A DNA stretch of 64,000 bases, taken from the NCBI GenBank assembly GCA_013214065.1, contig JABSPK010000011.1:43292-107291 (forward strand), read 5' to 3'. Positions within the stretch are counted from its first letter, which is position 1. Each line of letters starts with the position of its first letter. The stretch is from Flavobacteriaceae bacterium. Lineage in GTDB: Bacteria > Bacteroidota > Bacteroidia > Flavobacteriales > Flavobacteriaceae. The notes beneath the pieces were generated by a model. It saw only the letters and a program-made list of their open reading frames with translations. It had not been told where the DNA came from and did not search any database. A program made the position numbers and the translations under genes. Below, piece by piece: positions 46,154-54,172 of this stretch.

Positions 46154-46471
46154 ATGGCACTAGAAATAACAGATGCAACTTTTGACGATGTCGTATTGAA
46201 AAGTGATAAACCCGTAATGGTTGATTTTTGGGCAGCTTGGTGTGGTCCCTGTAGAATGGTGGGTCCAATCATCGAGGAAGTAAGCCAAGAATATGATGGT
46301 AAGGCCGTCGTCGGTAAGGTCGATGTTGATGCGAATCAGCAATTCGCCGCCAAGTACGGTGTTCGCAATATCCCAACGGTACTCGTTTTCCAAAACGGTG
46401 AGATCGTCAACCGCCAAGTAGGGGTTTCCCAGAAAAAGGTGTACACCGACGCTATCGACGCTTTGTTGTAA
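46154..46471 (+). CDS. trxA: Thioredoxin
   Basis: The 105-residue thioredoxin has the redox motif Trp-Cys-Gly-Pro-Cys at Cys30 and Cys33, and the cis-proline in NIPTVLVF. The ATG at 46154 gives the usual start (MALEITDATF), and an earlier in-frame start would add eight residues. A -7 element TAACTTTG (46125-46132) lies 21 bases upstream. It is a general cytoplasmic disulfide reductant. Confidence 0.95.
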   Translation: MALEITDATFDDVVLKSDKPVMVDFWAAWCGPCRMVGPIIEEVSQEYDGKAVVGKVDVDANQQFAAKYGVRNIPTVLVFQNGEIVNRQVGVSQKKVYTDAIDALL

Positions 46472-46499
46472 GCGCAATACCTACGAAAACTTTAAAAAA

Positions 46500-46526
46500 G
46501 GTTTGGCAGATGCCAAGCCTTTTTTC
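46500..46526 (+). terminator. Terminator after trxA
   Basis: GGTTTGGC pairs with GCCAAGCC (one G-T wobble) around the loop AGAT and runs into seven T residues. Confidence 0.8.
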
Positions 46527-46542
46527 GTTTACTTTAGTGGCA

Positions 46543-47472
46543 ATGGATATCAAGTCGGAATTACAGGAAGGCAAGTTGTTCCAAAACCTCGAGCTCTTGG
46601 CGGGGCAAGTGGTGGAGGGATTCATGACCGGCATCCATAAGAGTCCCTTCCACGGGTTTTCGGCCGAGTTCGCCGAGCATAAGATCTACAACAGTGGCGA
46701 AAGCACCAAGTACATCGACTGGAAGCTTTTCGCCCGTACCGACAAGCTCTACACCAAACGCTATGAAGAGGAGACCAACCTCCGCTGCCATATGATCTTG
46801 GACGACTCCGCCTCCATGTACTACCCCGAAGTCGGGGCCTTATCGATCCAAAACCTCAACAAGATCGGTTTCGGGGTCTTGGCCATCGCGGCGGTGATGC
46901 ACCTTTTGAAAAAGCAACGTGATGCCGTAGGCTTGAGCATTTATTCAGACGCCTACAACTTCTATATCAATGAGAAAAGCAGCGAGCGCCACCACCAGGT
47001 GCTGCTGAACAAATTAAACGGCCTGGTCGATGCGAAGACGACGGGCAAAGGCACCCGCACCTACCGCTACCTGCACCAGATCGCCGAAAAGATCAAACGT
47101 CGCAGTCTGGTCTTTTTGTTTTCCGATATGCTGCAGACCGAAGTCGAAGAGGCCGAACTCTTCGAGGCACTGCGCCATTTGAAATACAACAAACACGAAG
47201 TGGTGCTCTTCCATTTGATGGACCGCAGCACCGAATTGGACTTCGATTTCGACAATGCCCCCAAGCGCTTTATCGACGTGGAAACCGGCGAGCATTTGGA
47301 CCTCTATGCCGATAGCATCAAAGACGGCTATGCCGAAAAAGTGAAGGCCTATGTCGATGCCTTGAAATTGAAATGTGCCCAATACCAGATCAAATACGTA
47401 CAGGCCGATGTCGGTGCTGATTTCTCGCAGGTATTGAACACCTTTATGGTCGAGCGTCAAAAGTTCGTTTAG
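46543..47472 (+). CDS. DUF58 domain protein
   Basis: The 309-residue protein resembles DUF58/YeaD-type proteins with a von Willebrand A-like fold: the opening GFSAEFAEHKIYNSGESTKYIDWKLFAR, then MILDDSASM as a MIDAS-like DxSxS variant, and later LVFLFSDMLQ. Such genes often accompany MoxR-type ATPases and aerotolerance operons, but no moxR gene lies in this window. The ATG at 46543 is chosen over one inside the terminator. Confidence 0.85.
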   Translation: MDIKSELQEGKLFQNLELLAGQVVEGFMTGIHKSPFHGFSAEFAEHKIYNSGESTKYIDWKLFARTDKLYTKRYEEETNLRCHMILDDSASMYYPEVGALSIQNLNKIGFGVLAIAAVMHLLKKQRDAVGLSIYSDAYNFYINEKSSERHHQVLLNKLNGLVDAKTTGKGTRTYRYLHQIAEKIKRRSLVFLFSDMLQTEVEEAELFEALRHLKYNKHEVVLFHLMDRSTELDFDFDNAPKRFIDVETGEHLDLYADSIKDGYAEKVKAYVDALKLKCAQYQIKYVQADVGADFSQVLNTFMVERQKFV

Positions 47473-47485
47473 ACCTTAAAATAAT

Positions 47486-47517
47486 TTTGTTGAAATCGAA
47501 AAGGGAATGTATATTTG
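47486..47517 (+). promoter_or_regulatory. tRNA-Asp promoter
   Basis: TTTG (47486-47489), 20 bases, then TATATTTG (47510-47517) match the Bacteroidota consensus exactly. The element lies about 75 bases before the mature tRNA. Confidence 0.7.
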
Positions 47518-47592
47518 CCCTCGCTTTACCACAAGCGTTGTTACAAGATTTGAATCCCGCTGTTGCAGGAGTCTTTATAAGATAAAATCCTT

Positions 47593-47666
47593 GGTCTGGT
47601 AGTTCAGTTGGTTAGAATACCTGCCTGTCACGCAGGGGGTCGCGGGTTCGAGTCCCGTCCAGACCG
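47593..47666 (+). tRNA. tRNA-Asp (anticodon GTC)
   Basis: A complete cloverleaf of 74 bases is present: acceptor GGTCTGG with CCAGACC, D-arm, anticodon stem CCTGC/GCAGG with anticodon GTC at 47627-47629, T-arm GCGGGTTCGAGTCCCGT, and discriminator G at 47666. CCA is not encoded. The 3' end marks the switch to low-G+C sequence and the integrase gene, so it is the likely attachment site of the island. Confidence 0.96.
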
Positions 47667-47690
47667 CTAAATAGGAAATCAAATTCCTCA

Positions 47691-47724
47691 AAAACCTTGT
47701 AAATCTTATGATTTGCAAGGTTTT
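47691..47724 (+). terminator. Strong hairpin downstream of tRNA-Asp
   Basis: AAAACCTTGTAAATC and GATTTGCAAGGTTTT pair over 15 positions with one G-T wobble around the loop TTAT. It would end the tRNA transcript. Being symmetric, it could also block transcription coming from the island side. Confidence 0.7.
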
Positions 47725-47896
47725 CTAGTTTTAGGGCAATCATATAATTTGATATCATTTGCATCTAAAAGGTCACAAATCGTCAACATATCTTATTTGT
47801 TACCTAAAATGTTGACAGATTTATGTAACTTACTGAAAATTAGTATAGTTGATTTGACTTTCGTCTATCGATGTTTAACCATTAAAGACGACAGCT
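47725..47896 (+). promoter_or_regulatory. Integrase upstream region with GTCAACAT repeats
   Basis: This noncoding segment holds GTCAACAT (47782-47789) and its inverse ATGTTGAC (47809-47816). The 11-mer AATGTTGACAG (47808-47818) recurs in direct orientation inside the integrase gene (48029-48039). These may be integrase or excision-factor arm sites. A near-consensus -7 element TATAGTTG lies at 47844-47851. Confidence 0.35.
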
Positions 47897-49117
47897 ATGC
47901 GTACTTCATCAACATTCTCTATTCTCTTCTGGATATATGCCAATAGAGCAGTAAATAATCAGGCGAATCTGTATTTAAGGTTGACCTTAAATGGTCAACG
48001 TGTTAATGTAAGTTTAAAGCGAAAAATTAATGTTGACAGCTGGAATAAGAAAACTCAACGAGCAAACGGTTCTGGTAAGGTTTCTAAGAATCTAAATCTC
48101 TACTTAAACAGCCTTCAGACAGACATCCATAGAATATATGATAAACTTTGTTCAGAAGAATCAACATTTGATGTTCAGACAATAAAGGACAGATTACTTG
48201 GCAAGTCTAAAAAGCGATTCAGTTTTGTGCAACTTATTACCTATCATAACGAAAAGTTTCAGCATAATCTTCATCCTAATACCTTAGGGCACTACAAAAC
48301 CAGTCAGCGCTATATGCTTTCATATATCTCTTCTGAGTATGGTAAAAACGATATAGACCTAAATGAATTGAGTTATGAATTCATTGTCGGTTTTGAAAGT
48401 TATCTACGAAGCTATATTCCTAAAAGCGGACAAAGCAGAATTGGAAATAACACGGCAATGAAGCATATCAAACGGCTCCGTCGTATGGTTACATTGGCAC
48501 ATCGATTAGGTTGGATTCAAAAAGACCCTTTTGCCAACTATAAAATACACATTGAGAAAAAGGAACGGGAGTTTCTTTCTAGTTACGAACTAAAGTCAAT
48601 TGAGGATTTGAATTCTAAGGTCGAGCGATTAAGTATAGTTAAGGACATATTCATTTTTAGTTGCTACACTGGAATCTCTTATATCGATATTATAAATTTG
48701 AAACCTTCCAATATTGGTATTGGCATTGATGGCGAATATTGGATAATGGGGGAAAGAATCAAAACGGGTACATCGTTCAAAATACCACTACTACCAAAAG
48801 CATTAGAAATCATTCGAAAATATGAAGAACATCCAAGAACAGTAATGCAAAACACCCTCTTGCCAAAGCTATCAAATCAAAAACTAAACAGCTATTTGAA
48901 AGAGATAGCCGACCTGTGTAGTATACAAAAGAATTTGACTTTTCATATGGCACGCCACACGTTCGCAACTACGGTGACTCTTAGCAATGGAGTTCCTATT
49001 GAAACGGTTTCCAAATTGCTGGGTCATACCAAACTTTCTACGACCCAAATTTACGCGAGAGTAGTTGAGAAAAAGGTCAGTGAGGATATGACTCTTCTAA
49101 GAAAGAAAATTGGTTAA
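47897..49117 (+). CDS. int: Tyrosine recombinase (IntDOT-like integrase)
   Basis: The 406-residue site-specific recombinase has an N-terminal arm-binding region (residues 1-100), a SAM-like core-binding domain (about 110-205) and a catalytic domain. Visible catalytic residues are Lys289, His350, Arg353 (HMARH), His377 (LGHTK) and nucleophile Tyr386. The first arginine of the usual pentad is Ser261 (TGISYID), the substitution known from the Bacteroides IntDOT group. It lies 230 bases from the tRNA-Asp 3' end. Confidence 0.92.
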   Translation: MRTSSTFSILFWIYANRAVNNQANLYLRLTLNGQRVNVSLKRKINVDSWNKKTQRANGSGKVSKNLNLYLNSLQTDIHRIYDKLCSEESTFDVQTIKDRLLGKSKKRFSFVQLITYHNEKFQHNLHPNTLGHYKTSQRYMLSYISSEYGKNDIDLNELSYEFIVGFESYLRSYIPKSGQSRIGNNTAMKHIKRLRRMVTLAHRLGWIQKDPFANYKIHIEKKEREFLSSYELKSIEDLNSKVERLSIVKDIFIFSCYTGISYIDIINLKPSNIGIGIDGEYWIMGERIKTGTSFKIPLLPKALEIIRKYEEHPRTVMQNTLLPKLSNQKLNSYLKEIADLCSIQKNLTFHMARHTFATTVTLSNGVPIETVSKLLGHTKLSTTQIYARVVEKKVSEDMTLLRKKIG

Positions 49118-49169
49118 TATAGTTTGGCTGTAGAATTAGTTCCGTTTGAATTAAATATAAGACTGAGAA

Positions 49170-50063
49170 TCACTTCATCCTATCCAAAATAGGTTTAGGT
49201 AAAGGAATATAACCTGTTTCATTAGGTACCATTTTAAATTCTTTGTTGACCCATTCGCGTTTAGCTTGCTCAATTCTTTCTTTGCTAGAAGAAACAAAAT
49301 TCCATTCAATAAAACGTTCTTCTGGAAGAGGTTCACCACCGAAAATAAGGATTCGGGTATTCTCCCCAATAACAATATCACAAGTATCATTTTCTTTGGA
49401 AATGAGCATATTGCCTTGACTTACTTTTTCATCGCACGCTTCAATATATCCTTCCACAACACAGATACCAATTTCTCCTTTAAGATTTCCGCCTACCGAA
49501 AAAGTGGATTTTGATTTTGATACTAGTTGAAGCATAAAAAGCTCTGAATATACTGGTACAGATGATTCTTTGCCATATCCTTTTCCAGCAATCAAAGTAT
49601 ATTCTACACCTTTTTCAACCCAAGTAGGAAGTTCTGATTTGTCAGTATGCGAGAAATGAGGTTCTATTTCCTCCTTGTCTTTTGGAAGTGCTACCCAAAT
49701 CTGAAAACCGTGAACTGGATAGGTCTTTCCATCTCGTATTTCCTCTGGTGTACGCTCCGTGTGAACTACGCCATTTCCAGCGGTCATCCAACCTACATTT
49801 CCAGGTAAAATTCTTTTTACTGCACCAGTGGAATCACGATGCATAATAGAACCTTCAAATAAATATGTGAGCGTTGATAAACCAATATGTGGATGTTGGC
49901 CAACCTCCATATACTTTCCTTCGCTTACTTCAGCTGGCCCCATATGGTCAATAAAACTGAATGGACCCACCATTCTCTTTTTTCTGAAAGGAATTAGACG
50001 GCCTACTAAAAAATTACCGATGTCCCTGCTTCTTTCCTCTATTATTAATCCTGTGTTTGACAT
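49170..50063 (-). CDS. Pirin family protein
   Basis: The 297-residue bicupin has an intact pirin metal site: His-x-His in GQHPHIGL near residue 57 and the distal His-x-Glu in VVHTERTPEE near residue 101. Bacterial pirins can act as quercetin 2,3-dioxygenases or as regulators. No signal peptide, so it is cytoplasmic. It lies 26 bases downstream of the sigma-54 activator gene on the same strand, so the two may be co-transcribed. It faces the integrase gene convergently. Confidence 0.9.
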   Translation of the reverse strand: MSNTGLIIEERSRDIGNFLVGRLIPFRKKRMVGPFSFIDHMGPAEVSEGKYMEVGQHPHIGLSTLTYLFEGSIMHRDSTGAVKRILPGNVGWMTAGNGVVHTERTPEEIRDGKTYPVHGFQIWVALPKDKEEIEPHFSHTDKSELPTWVEKGVEYTLIAGKGYGKESSVPVYSELFMLQLVSKSKSTFSVGGNLKGEIGICVVEGYIEACDEKVSQGNMLISKENDTCDIVIGENTRILIFGGEPLPEERFIEWNFVSSSKERIEQAKREWVNKEFKMVPNETGYIPLPKPILDRMK

Positions 50064-50089
50064 TTACGAATATTGTTATTTTCTAAGGT

Positions 50090-52204
50090 TTATTTTGGGG
50101 AAATCTTTTTCTCAATCCCCAATCGCTTCATTTTAGCAAAAAGAGTTTTGTCTTTCATATTTAAAATATTGGCGGCCCCTTTTGGACCACTAACTCGCCA
50201 TTTTGTATGATTTAATACATCTATTATATATGTCTTTTGCATATCCTCGAAGGATTTAAAATCAGTTGAGGAAATTTCTGCAACGGATTTTGGAATCCAA
50301 GAGCCAGGATTCAAAGTAGTCCCACTTTCAATAATGACCGCTCGCTCAATAAGATTTTCTAACTCTCTTATATTACCTGGGAAATTATAATTCAAAAGTG
50401 CTTCGATAGTTCTTTTGGAAAGTCTTTTAAAGACTTTTCCAGCTTTGGCCGAGTATTTTTCGAGAAAATATTGAGCCAATGGCGGTATGTCCTCTTTTCT
50501 TGCCCTAAGCGGAATATTATCTATTGGAAAAACATTCAATCTATAATAGAGGTCTTCTCGAAACTTACCCTCTCTCACCATATCTTCTAAATTTCTATTG
50601 GTCGCTGCCACGATGCGCACATCCACCTTTTGTGTTTTGTTACCTCCAAGTCTATCAAACTCTCCCTCTTGGAGCACCCGTAGTAGTTTAGGCTGTAAAT
50701 CTATTGGTAATTCACCTATCTCATCCAAGAAAATAGTTCCACTATCTGCTAGTGAAAATTTTCCGATTTTATCCTGAATAGCACCTGTAAATGCCCCTTT
50801 TTTATGACCAAAAAGCTCGCTTTCTATAAGCTCGTTTGGTAAGGTGGCACAATTAATCTTAATAAGAGGTCTTTCTTTTCTAAGACTATTATTATGTACG
50901 GCACTTGCCAATAACTCCTTTCCTGTACCAGACTCTCCTGTAATTAAAACGGTGGTATCTGTCGGAGCCACCTGATGTACTTGCTCTAAAACTTTTGAAT
51001 AGGTTTCGCTATTATGAACAATATTGTCCGCATTTATTTTGCTACTTATTTCTTCTTGCAAATATTCATTTTCATTTTCGAGTCGAGTCTTTAGGGATTT
51101 AATCTCTTCCAGTGCCTCAAAGAGTTTTAGGTCTCGCATTTTCCGTTCAGTAATATCTCTAACGACCGCACAATTAATGTCTTCCCCTTCATATATCAAA
51201 TGATTAGCAACAATATCCGCAGGGAACTTAGTGCCGTCTTTTCTAGTTACTAACCATTCCATATGCATAGAACCTTTTTCTTTTAATTCATCAAAATGGT
51301 TGTACCACCACTCTTTGGTGATATTTGCATCTAAATCATATATTGAAAAATCATCCAGTTGCTTTTTAGTAAAACCTAATTGTCTAGAAACGGTATCACT
51401 ATAATGGAGAAGCTTGCCCTCTCGATTGTATACATAAACTAAATCTTGGGCATTGTCTATAATCTCTTTAAAAAACTTCAGTCTGTTCTCTTTCTTATGT
51501 TGTTCAGTTACATCTTGATAAATCCCTATTATCTTGAATAGCTTATCTCCCTTTTTAATGGGTTTTGCGCTTGCCCTAACAAACTTTGAAGGAACAGTAT
51601 TTGTTTCTAGTATTTCATCAAACCCTTTCCCATTCCTCCAAACATTTCTAAATAGTTGTTTTGCCTTGTCTTTATCCTTAAAAAAATTAACTGCACTCCC
51701 TGGCAAAAAGGCTTCTTTTTGTTTTGTATCCATTATACAGAAGGCTTCTTCTGTTACGATTATGGAATTGTCTTGTAAGTTGAATTTCCAACCACCTACT
51801 TTCGCTATCGATTCAGCATCCTTTAGCAGATTTCTATAAAAACTCGATTCAGTGATGTCATTAATAATGGAACAAATCATATTTTTTCCATTATTTGAGA
51901 AATATTGAGCAAAAACTTCCGCATCATAAAACTTACCTGACTTGGTTTTATGAATTGCTTTGAAGTATTGCGCTTTTTCTTCCTTGATTGTTTCCCAATG
52001 ATTTTTCCAACTTTCTTTAGTAACCGTCACGTTCAAATCATAAATGGAAAGCTTCATCAACTCTGACTTTTTATAACCTAAACGCTTACAAAACTTAGCA
52101 TTAGCATAAATAATTTTACCTGACTCATCGGCCCATATGACTTCATAAGGCAGAGCATCAATTAGCCATTCTTTGATTGATAATTCGTGATGTAACGCAA
52201 CCAT
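50090..52204 (-). CDS. PAS-domain sigma-54-dependent transcriptional activator
   Basis: The 704-residue activator has three PAS-type sensor domains (about 15-120, 125-235, 243-355), a coiled segment (360-392), a sigma-54 AAA+ domain (395-630) with Walker A GESGTGKE (423-430), the sigma-54 loop GAFTGA (470-475) and Walker B FLDEIGELP (492-500), and a Fis-type helix-turn-helix (673-695). There is no receiver domain, so it senses a ligand or redox state directly. It is divergent from the exported-enzyme genes. The PAS cofactor cannot be read from sequence. Confidence 0.93.
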   Translation of the reverse strand: MVALHHELSIKEWLIDALPYEVIWADESGKIIYANAKFCKRLGYKKSELMKLSIYDLNVTVTKESWKNHWETIKEEKAQYFKAIHKTKSGKFYDAEVFAQYFSNNGKNMICSIINDITESSFYRNLLKDAESIAKVGGWKFNLQDNSIIVTEEAFCIMDTKQKEAFLPGSAVNFFKDKDKAKQLFRNVWRNGKGFDEILETNTVPSKFVRASAKPIKKGDKLFKIIGIYQDVTEQHKKENRLKFFKEIIDNAQDLVYVYNREGKLLHYSDTVSRQLGFTKKQLDDFSIYDLDANITKEWWYNHFDELKEKGSMHMEWLVTRKDGTKFPADIVANHLIYEGEDINCAVVRDITERKMRDLKLFEALEEIKSLKTRLENENEYLQEEISSKINADNIVHNSETYSKVLEQVHQVAPTDTTVLITGESGTGKELLASAVHNNSLRKERPLIKINCATLPNELIESELFGHKKGAFTGAIQDKIGKFSLADSGTIFLDEIGELPIDLQPKLLRVLQEGEFDRLGGNKTQKVDVRIVAATNRNLEDMVREGKFREDLYYRLNVFPIDNIPLRARKEDIPPLAQYFLEKYSAKAGKVFKRLSKRTIEALLNYNFPGNIRELENLIERAVIIESGTTLNPGSWIPKSVAEISSTDFKSFEDMQKTYIIDVLNHTKWRVSGPKGAANILNMKDKTLFAKMKRLGIEKKISPK

Positions 52205-52292
52205 TGTTTAGAATATTTCCGATTGTTAAAAATAACTAAATATTTCTCAAATATTGGAATTTTCTAAAAAAAAGGAAAAAAATTATTGTCAA

Positions 52293-52304
52293 TTAACATG
52301 TTAA
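52293..52304. promoter_or_regulatory. Candidate activator-binding palindrome
   Basis: TTAACATGTTAA is a perfect 12-base palindrome lying about 30 bases upstream of the sigma-54-like promoter and 89 bases from the activator start. That is where an enhancer-type site could lie. A+T richness makes chance occurrence possible. Confidence 0.35.
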
Positions 52305-52332
52305 CTATTTGATTATCAATAATATAATTGAA

Positions 52333-52347
52333 TGGCACGTCATTGGT
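52333..52347 (+). promoter_or_regulatory. Imperfect sigma-54 promoter before the exported pirin gene
   Basis: TGGCACG (52333-52339) is a perfect -24 element. At the -12 position the sequence reads TGGT where TTGC is expected, keeping the first G of the doublet in register. It lies 34 bases before the ATG at 52381 and directly opposite a sigma-54 activator gene. Confidence 0.45.
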
Positions 52348-52380
52348 TTAATCTATTACAAATAAAATTCAACAGAACAA

Positions 52381-53253
52381 ATGAAACGTAAAGAGTTTTT
52401 AAAAAAATCGGTAGCAGGTACAGCAATGACAGTTGTTGGAATTTCCGCTTTAGCCAATGCAACGAATTCAAGTAAAAACAAAAACGTGGAAGCTGAGAAA
52501 GTTGGATACAATCATTTACCTAATAAAGAATATAAAACAATGAACAGCGTATTACACAAGGCAGATACAAGAGGTGATGCCAACCACGGATGGTTAAAAT
52601 CTAAGCACACCTTCAGTTTTGCAAATTACCATAACCCAGAGCGAATGAATTTCGGGGTACTAAGAGTTTTAAACGACGATATCGTTTCAGAAAGTATGGG
52701 CTTTGGCACACACCCGCACAGAGATATGGAAATAATATCCATACCTCTTGAAGGCGATTTGATTCATAGAGATGATATGGGCAATACTGAGGTTATCAAA
52801 TCAGGAGATATTCAGGTAATGAGTGCAGGTACAGGAGTAATGCATTCTGAATACAATAACAATCCTGACAAACCAGTAAAGTTCTTACAGATTTGGGTTT
52901 TTCCGAATAAAAAAAGTGTCACGCCGAGATATGACCAAATTACACTAGACACAAGTGATAGAAAAAACAAATTACAACAGGTTTTATCACCAAATGCGGA
53001 CGATGCAGGTGTATGGATTCACCAAAATGCTTGGTTTCATATGACCTCTCTAGAAAATGGAAAGTCCCTAGAATATGATTTAAAAGATGCTAAAAACGAT
53101 GGGGTTTATGCTTTTGTACTTGATGGAAAAGTAAGCGTCAATGGGCAGTCTTTGGATAAAAGAGATGGGTTTGGAATTTGGGATGTACAAAAACTAGACA
53201 TCAAAGCGGATAGCAATACCGAACTACTTCTTATGGAAGTACCAATGCAATAA
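52381..53253 (+). CDS. Exported pirin-like cupin (YhhW type)
   Basis: The 290-residue protein carries an N-terminal export signal (MKRKEFLKKSVAGTAM, ending near ANA, residue 27) that resembles a Tat signal but with Lys-Arg-Lys instead of twin Arg. The mature part is a bicupin with metal ligands GTHPHRDME and VMHSEYN. YhhW-type pirins have quercetinase activity. Export of a pirin is unusual. It opens the plus-strand cargo of the island. Confidence 0.87.
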   Translation: MKRKEFLKKSVAGTAMTVVGISALANATNSSKNKNVEAEKVGYNHLPNKEYKTMNSVLHKADTRGDANHGWLKSKHTFSFANYHNPERMNFGVLRVLNDDIVSESMGFGTHPHRDMEIISIPLEGDLIHRDDMGNTEVIKSGDIQVMSAGTGVMHSEYNNNPDKPVKFLQIWVFPNKKSVTPRYDQITLDTSDRKNKLQQVLSPNADDAGVWIHQNAWFHMTSLENGKSLEYDLKDAKNDGVYAFVLDGKVSVNGQSLDKRDGFGIWDVQKLDIKADSNTELLLMEVPMQ

Positions 53254-53312
53254 TCAATAACAATTAAAAACAGAATAATTAACCGTCAACACTGACAAAA
53301 AATCTAGAAACA

Positions 53313-54083
53313 ATGAGAAAATTAAGTTTATCAATCGTAGCACTTTTTATTACAACAATATCCTTCGCCCAATGGGATATGTACAACCCAAATCCAAATA
53401 ATGACCCTGCTAATGCAGCAAAACAGTTGTTGAACCCAACAAACCACGCTGTATTAATGATTGACCACCAGAGTCAGATGGCATTTGCGGTTGAATCGCA
53501 ACCTATTGAAGAACTAAGGAACAATGTCGGTTTATTGTCGGCTTCAACAAAACTGTACAACGTGCCTACAATTATAACCACGGTTGCTGAGAAATCTTTT
53601 AGTGGTCCTGTTTTCCCAGAAATTAGGGAATACTATCCAAATAGTGATAATTATATAGACCGTTCAACAATGAATTCTTGGGAAGACAAACGTGTTGTTG
53701 AGGCTGTAAAAAAGACTGGAAAGAAAAAGCTTGTTATCGCAGGTCTTTGGACAGAGGTATGTACACTATCAGCAGCACTCTCTTCCTTGGAGGATGGTTA
53801 TGATGTATATGTAGTAGTAGATGCTAATGGTGGTACTTCACAAGAAGCTCACGATATGGCTATGACCCGAATGATTCAGGCCGGTGTGAAGCCTATAACA
53901 TCTCTTCAGTACTTATTGGAAATACATAGAGACTGGGCGAGAAGTGATAAGTACAATGAAATTGTGAAAATTTCAAAGAAATATGGTGGTGCCTATGGTC
54001 TTGGTATTGACTACATAAAAACGATGAGTAAGTGGATGACAGGTAAAGAAGCAAGTGAAGCTGAAGGTCACAAAAAGAACTAA
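53313..54083 (+). CDS. Exported isochorismatase-family hydrolase (YcaC-like)
   Basis: The 256-residue protein has a Sec signal peptide (residues 1-20, ending SFAQ). The cysteine-hydrolase triad is visible: Asp in MIDHQSQMAF and Cys in GLWTEVCTLSAA near residue 150. The segment VVVDANGGTSQEAHDMAMTRM matches YcaC-type hydrolases, whose substrates are uncertain; amides and related compounds are likely. The native YcaC family is mostly cytoplasmic, so the signal peptide is notable. Confidence 0.88.
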   Translation: MRKLSLSIVALFITTISFAQWDMYNPNPNNDPANAAKQLLNPTNHAVLMIDHQSQMAFAVESQPIEELRNNVGLLSASTKLYNVPTIITTVAEKSFSGPVFPEIREYYPNSDNYIDRSTMNSWEDKRVVEAVKKTGKKKLVIAGLWTEVCTLSAALSSLEDGYDVYVVVDANGGTSQEAHDMAMTRMIQAGVKPITSLQYLLEIHRDWARSDKYNEIVKISKKYGGAYGLGIDYIKTMSKWMTGKEASEAEGHKKN

Positions 54084-54091
54084 GCAGTATT

Positions 54092-54120
54092 GGGTACTTC
54101 ATTGTGATAATGGAGTGCCC
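54092..54120 (+). terminator. Hairpin after the isochorismatase-family gene
   Basis: GGGTACTTCATT and AATGGAGTGCCC pair over 12 positions with two G-U wobbles around GTGAT. Only a short T run (TTT) follows, so it may attenuate rather than end transcription. Confidence 0.45.
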
Positions 54121-54172
54121 GTTTGCAACAGATATTCAGTCAACATTCATTTAATACTAACATCATCCAATT

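Noticed and set aside
54111..54127. Sigma-54-like sequence TGG...TTTGCA before the amidohydrolase gene
   Set aside because: The GG and GC doublets are 11 bases apart instead of 10, and the left half is part of the right arm of a 12-bp hairpin, which explains it better.
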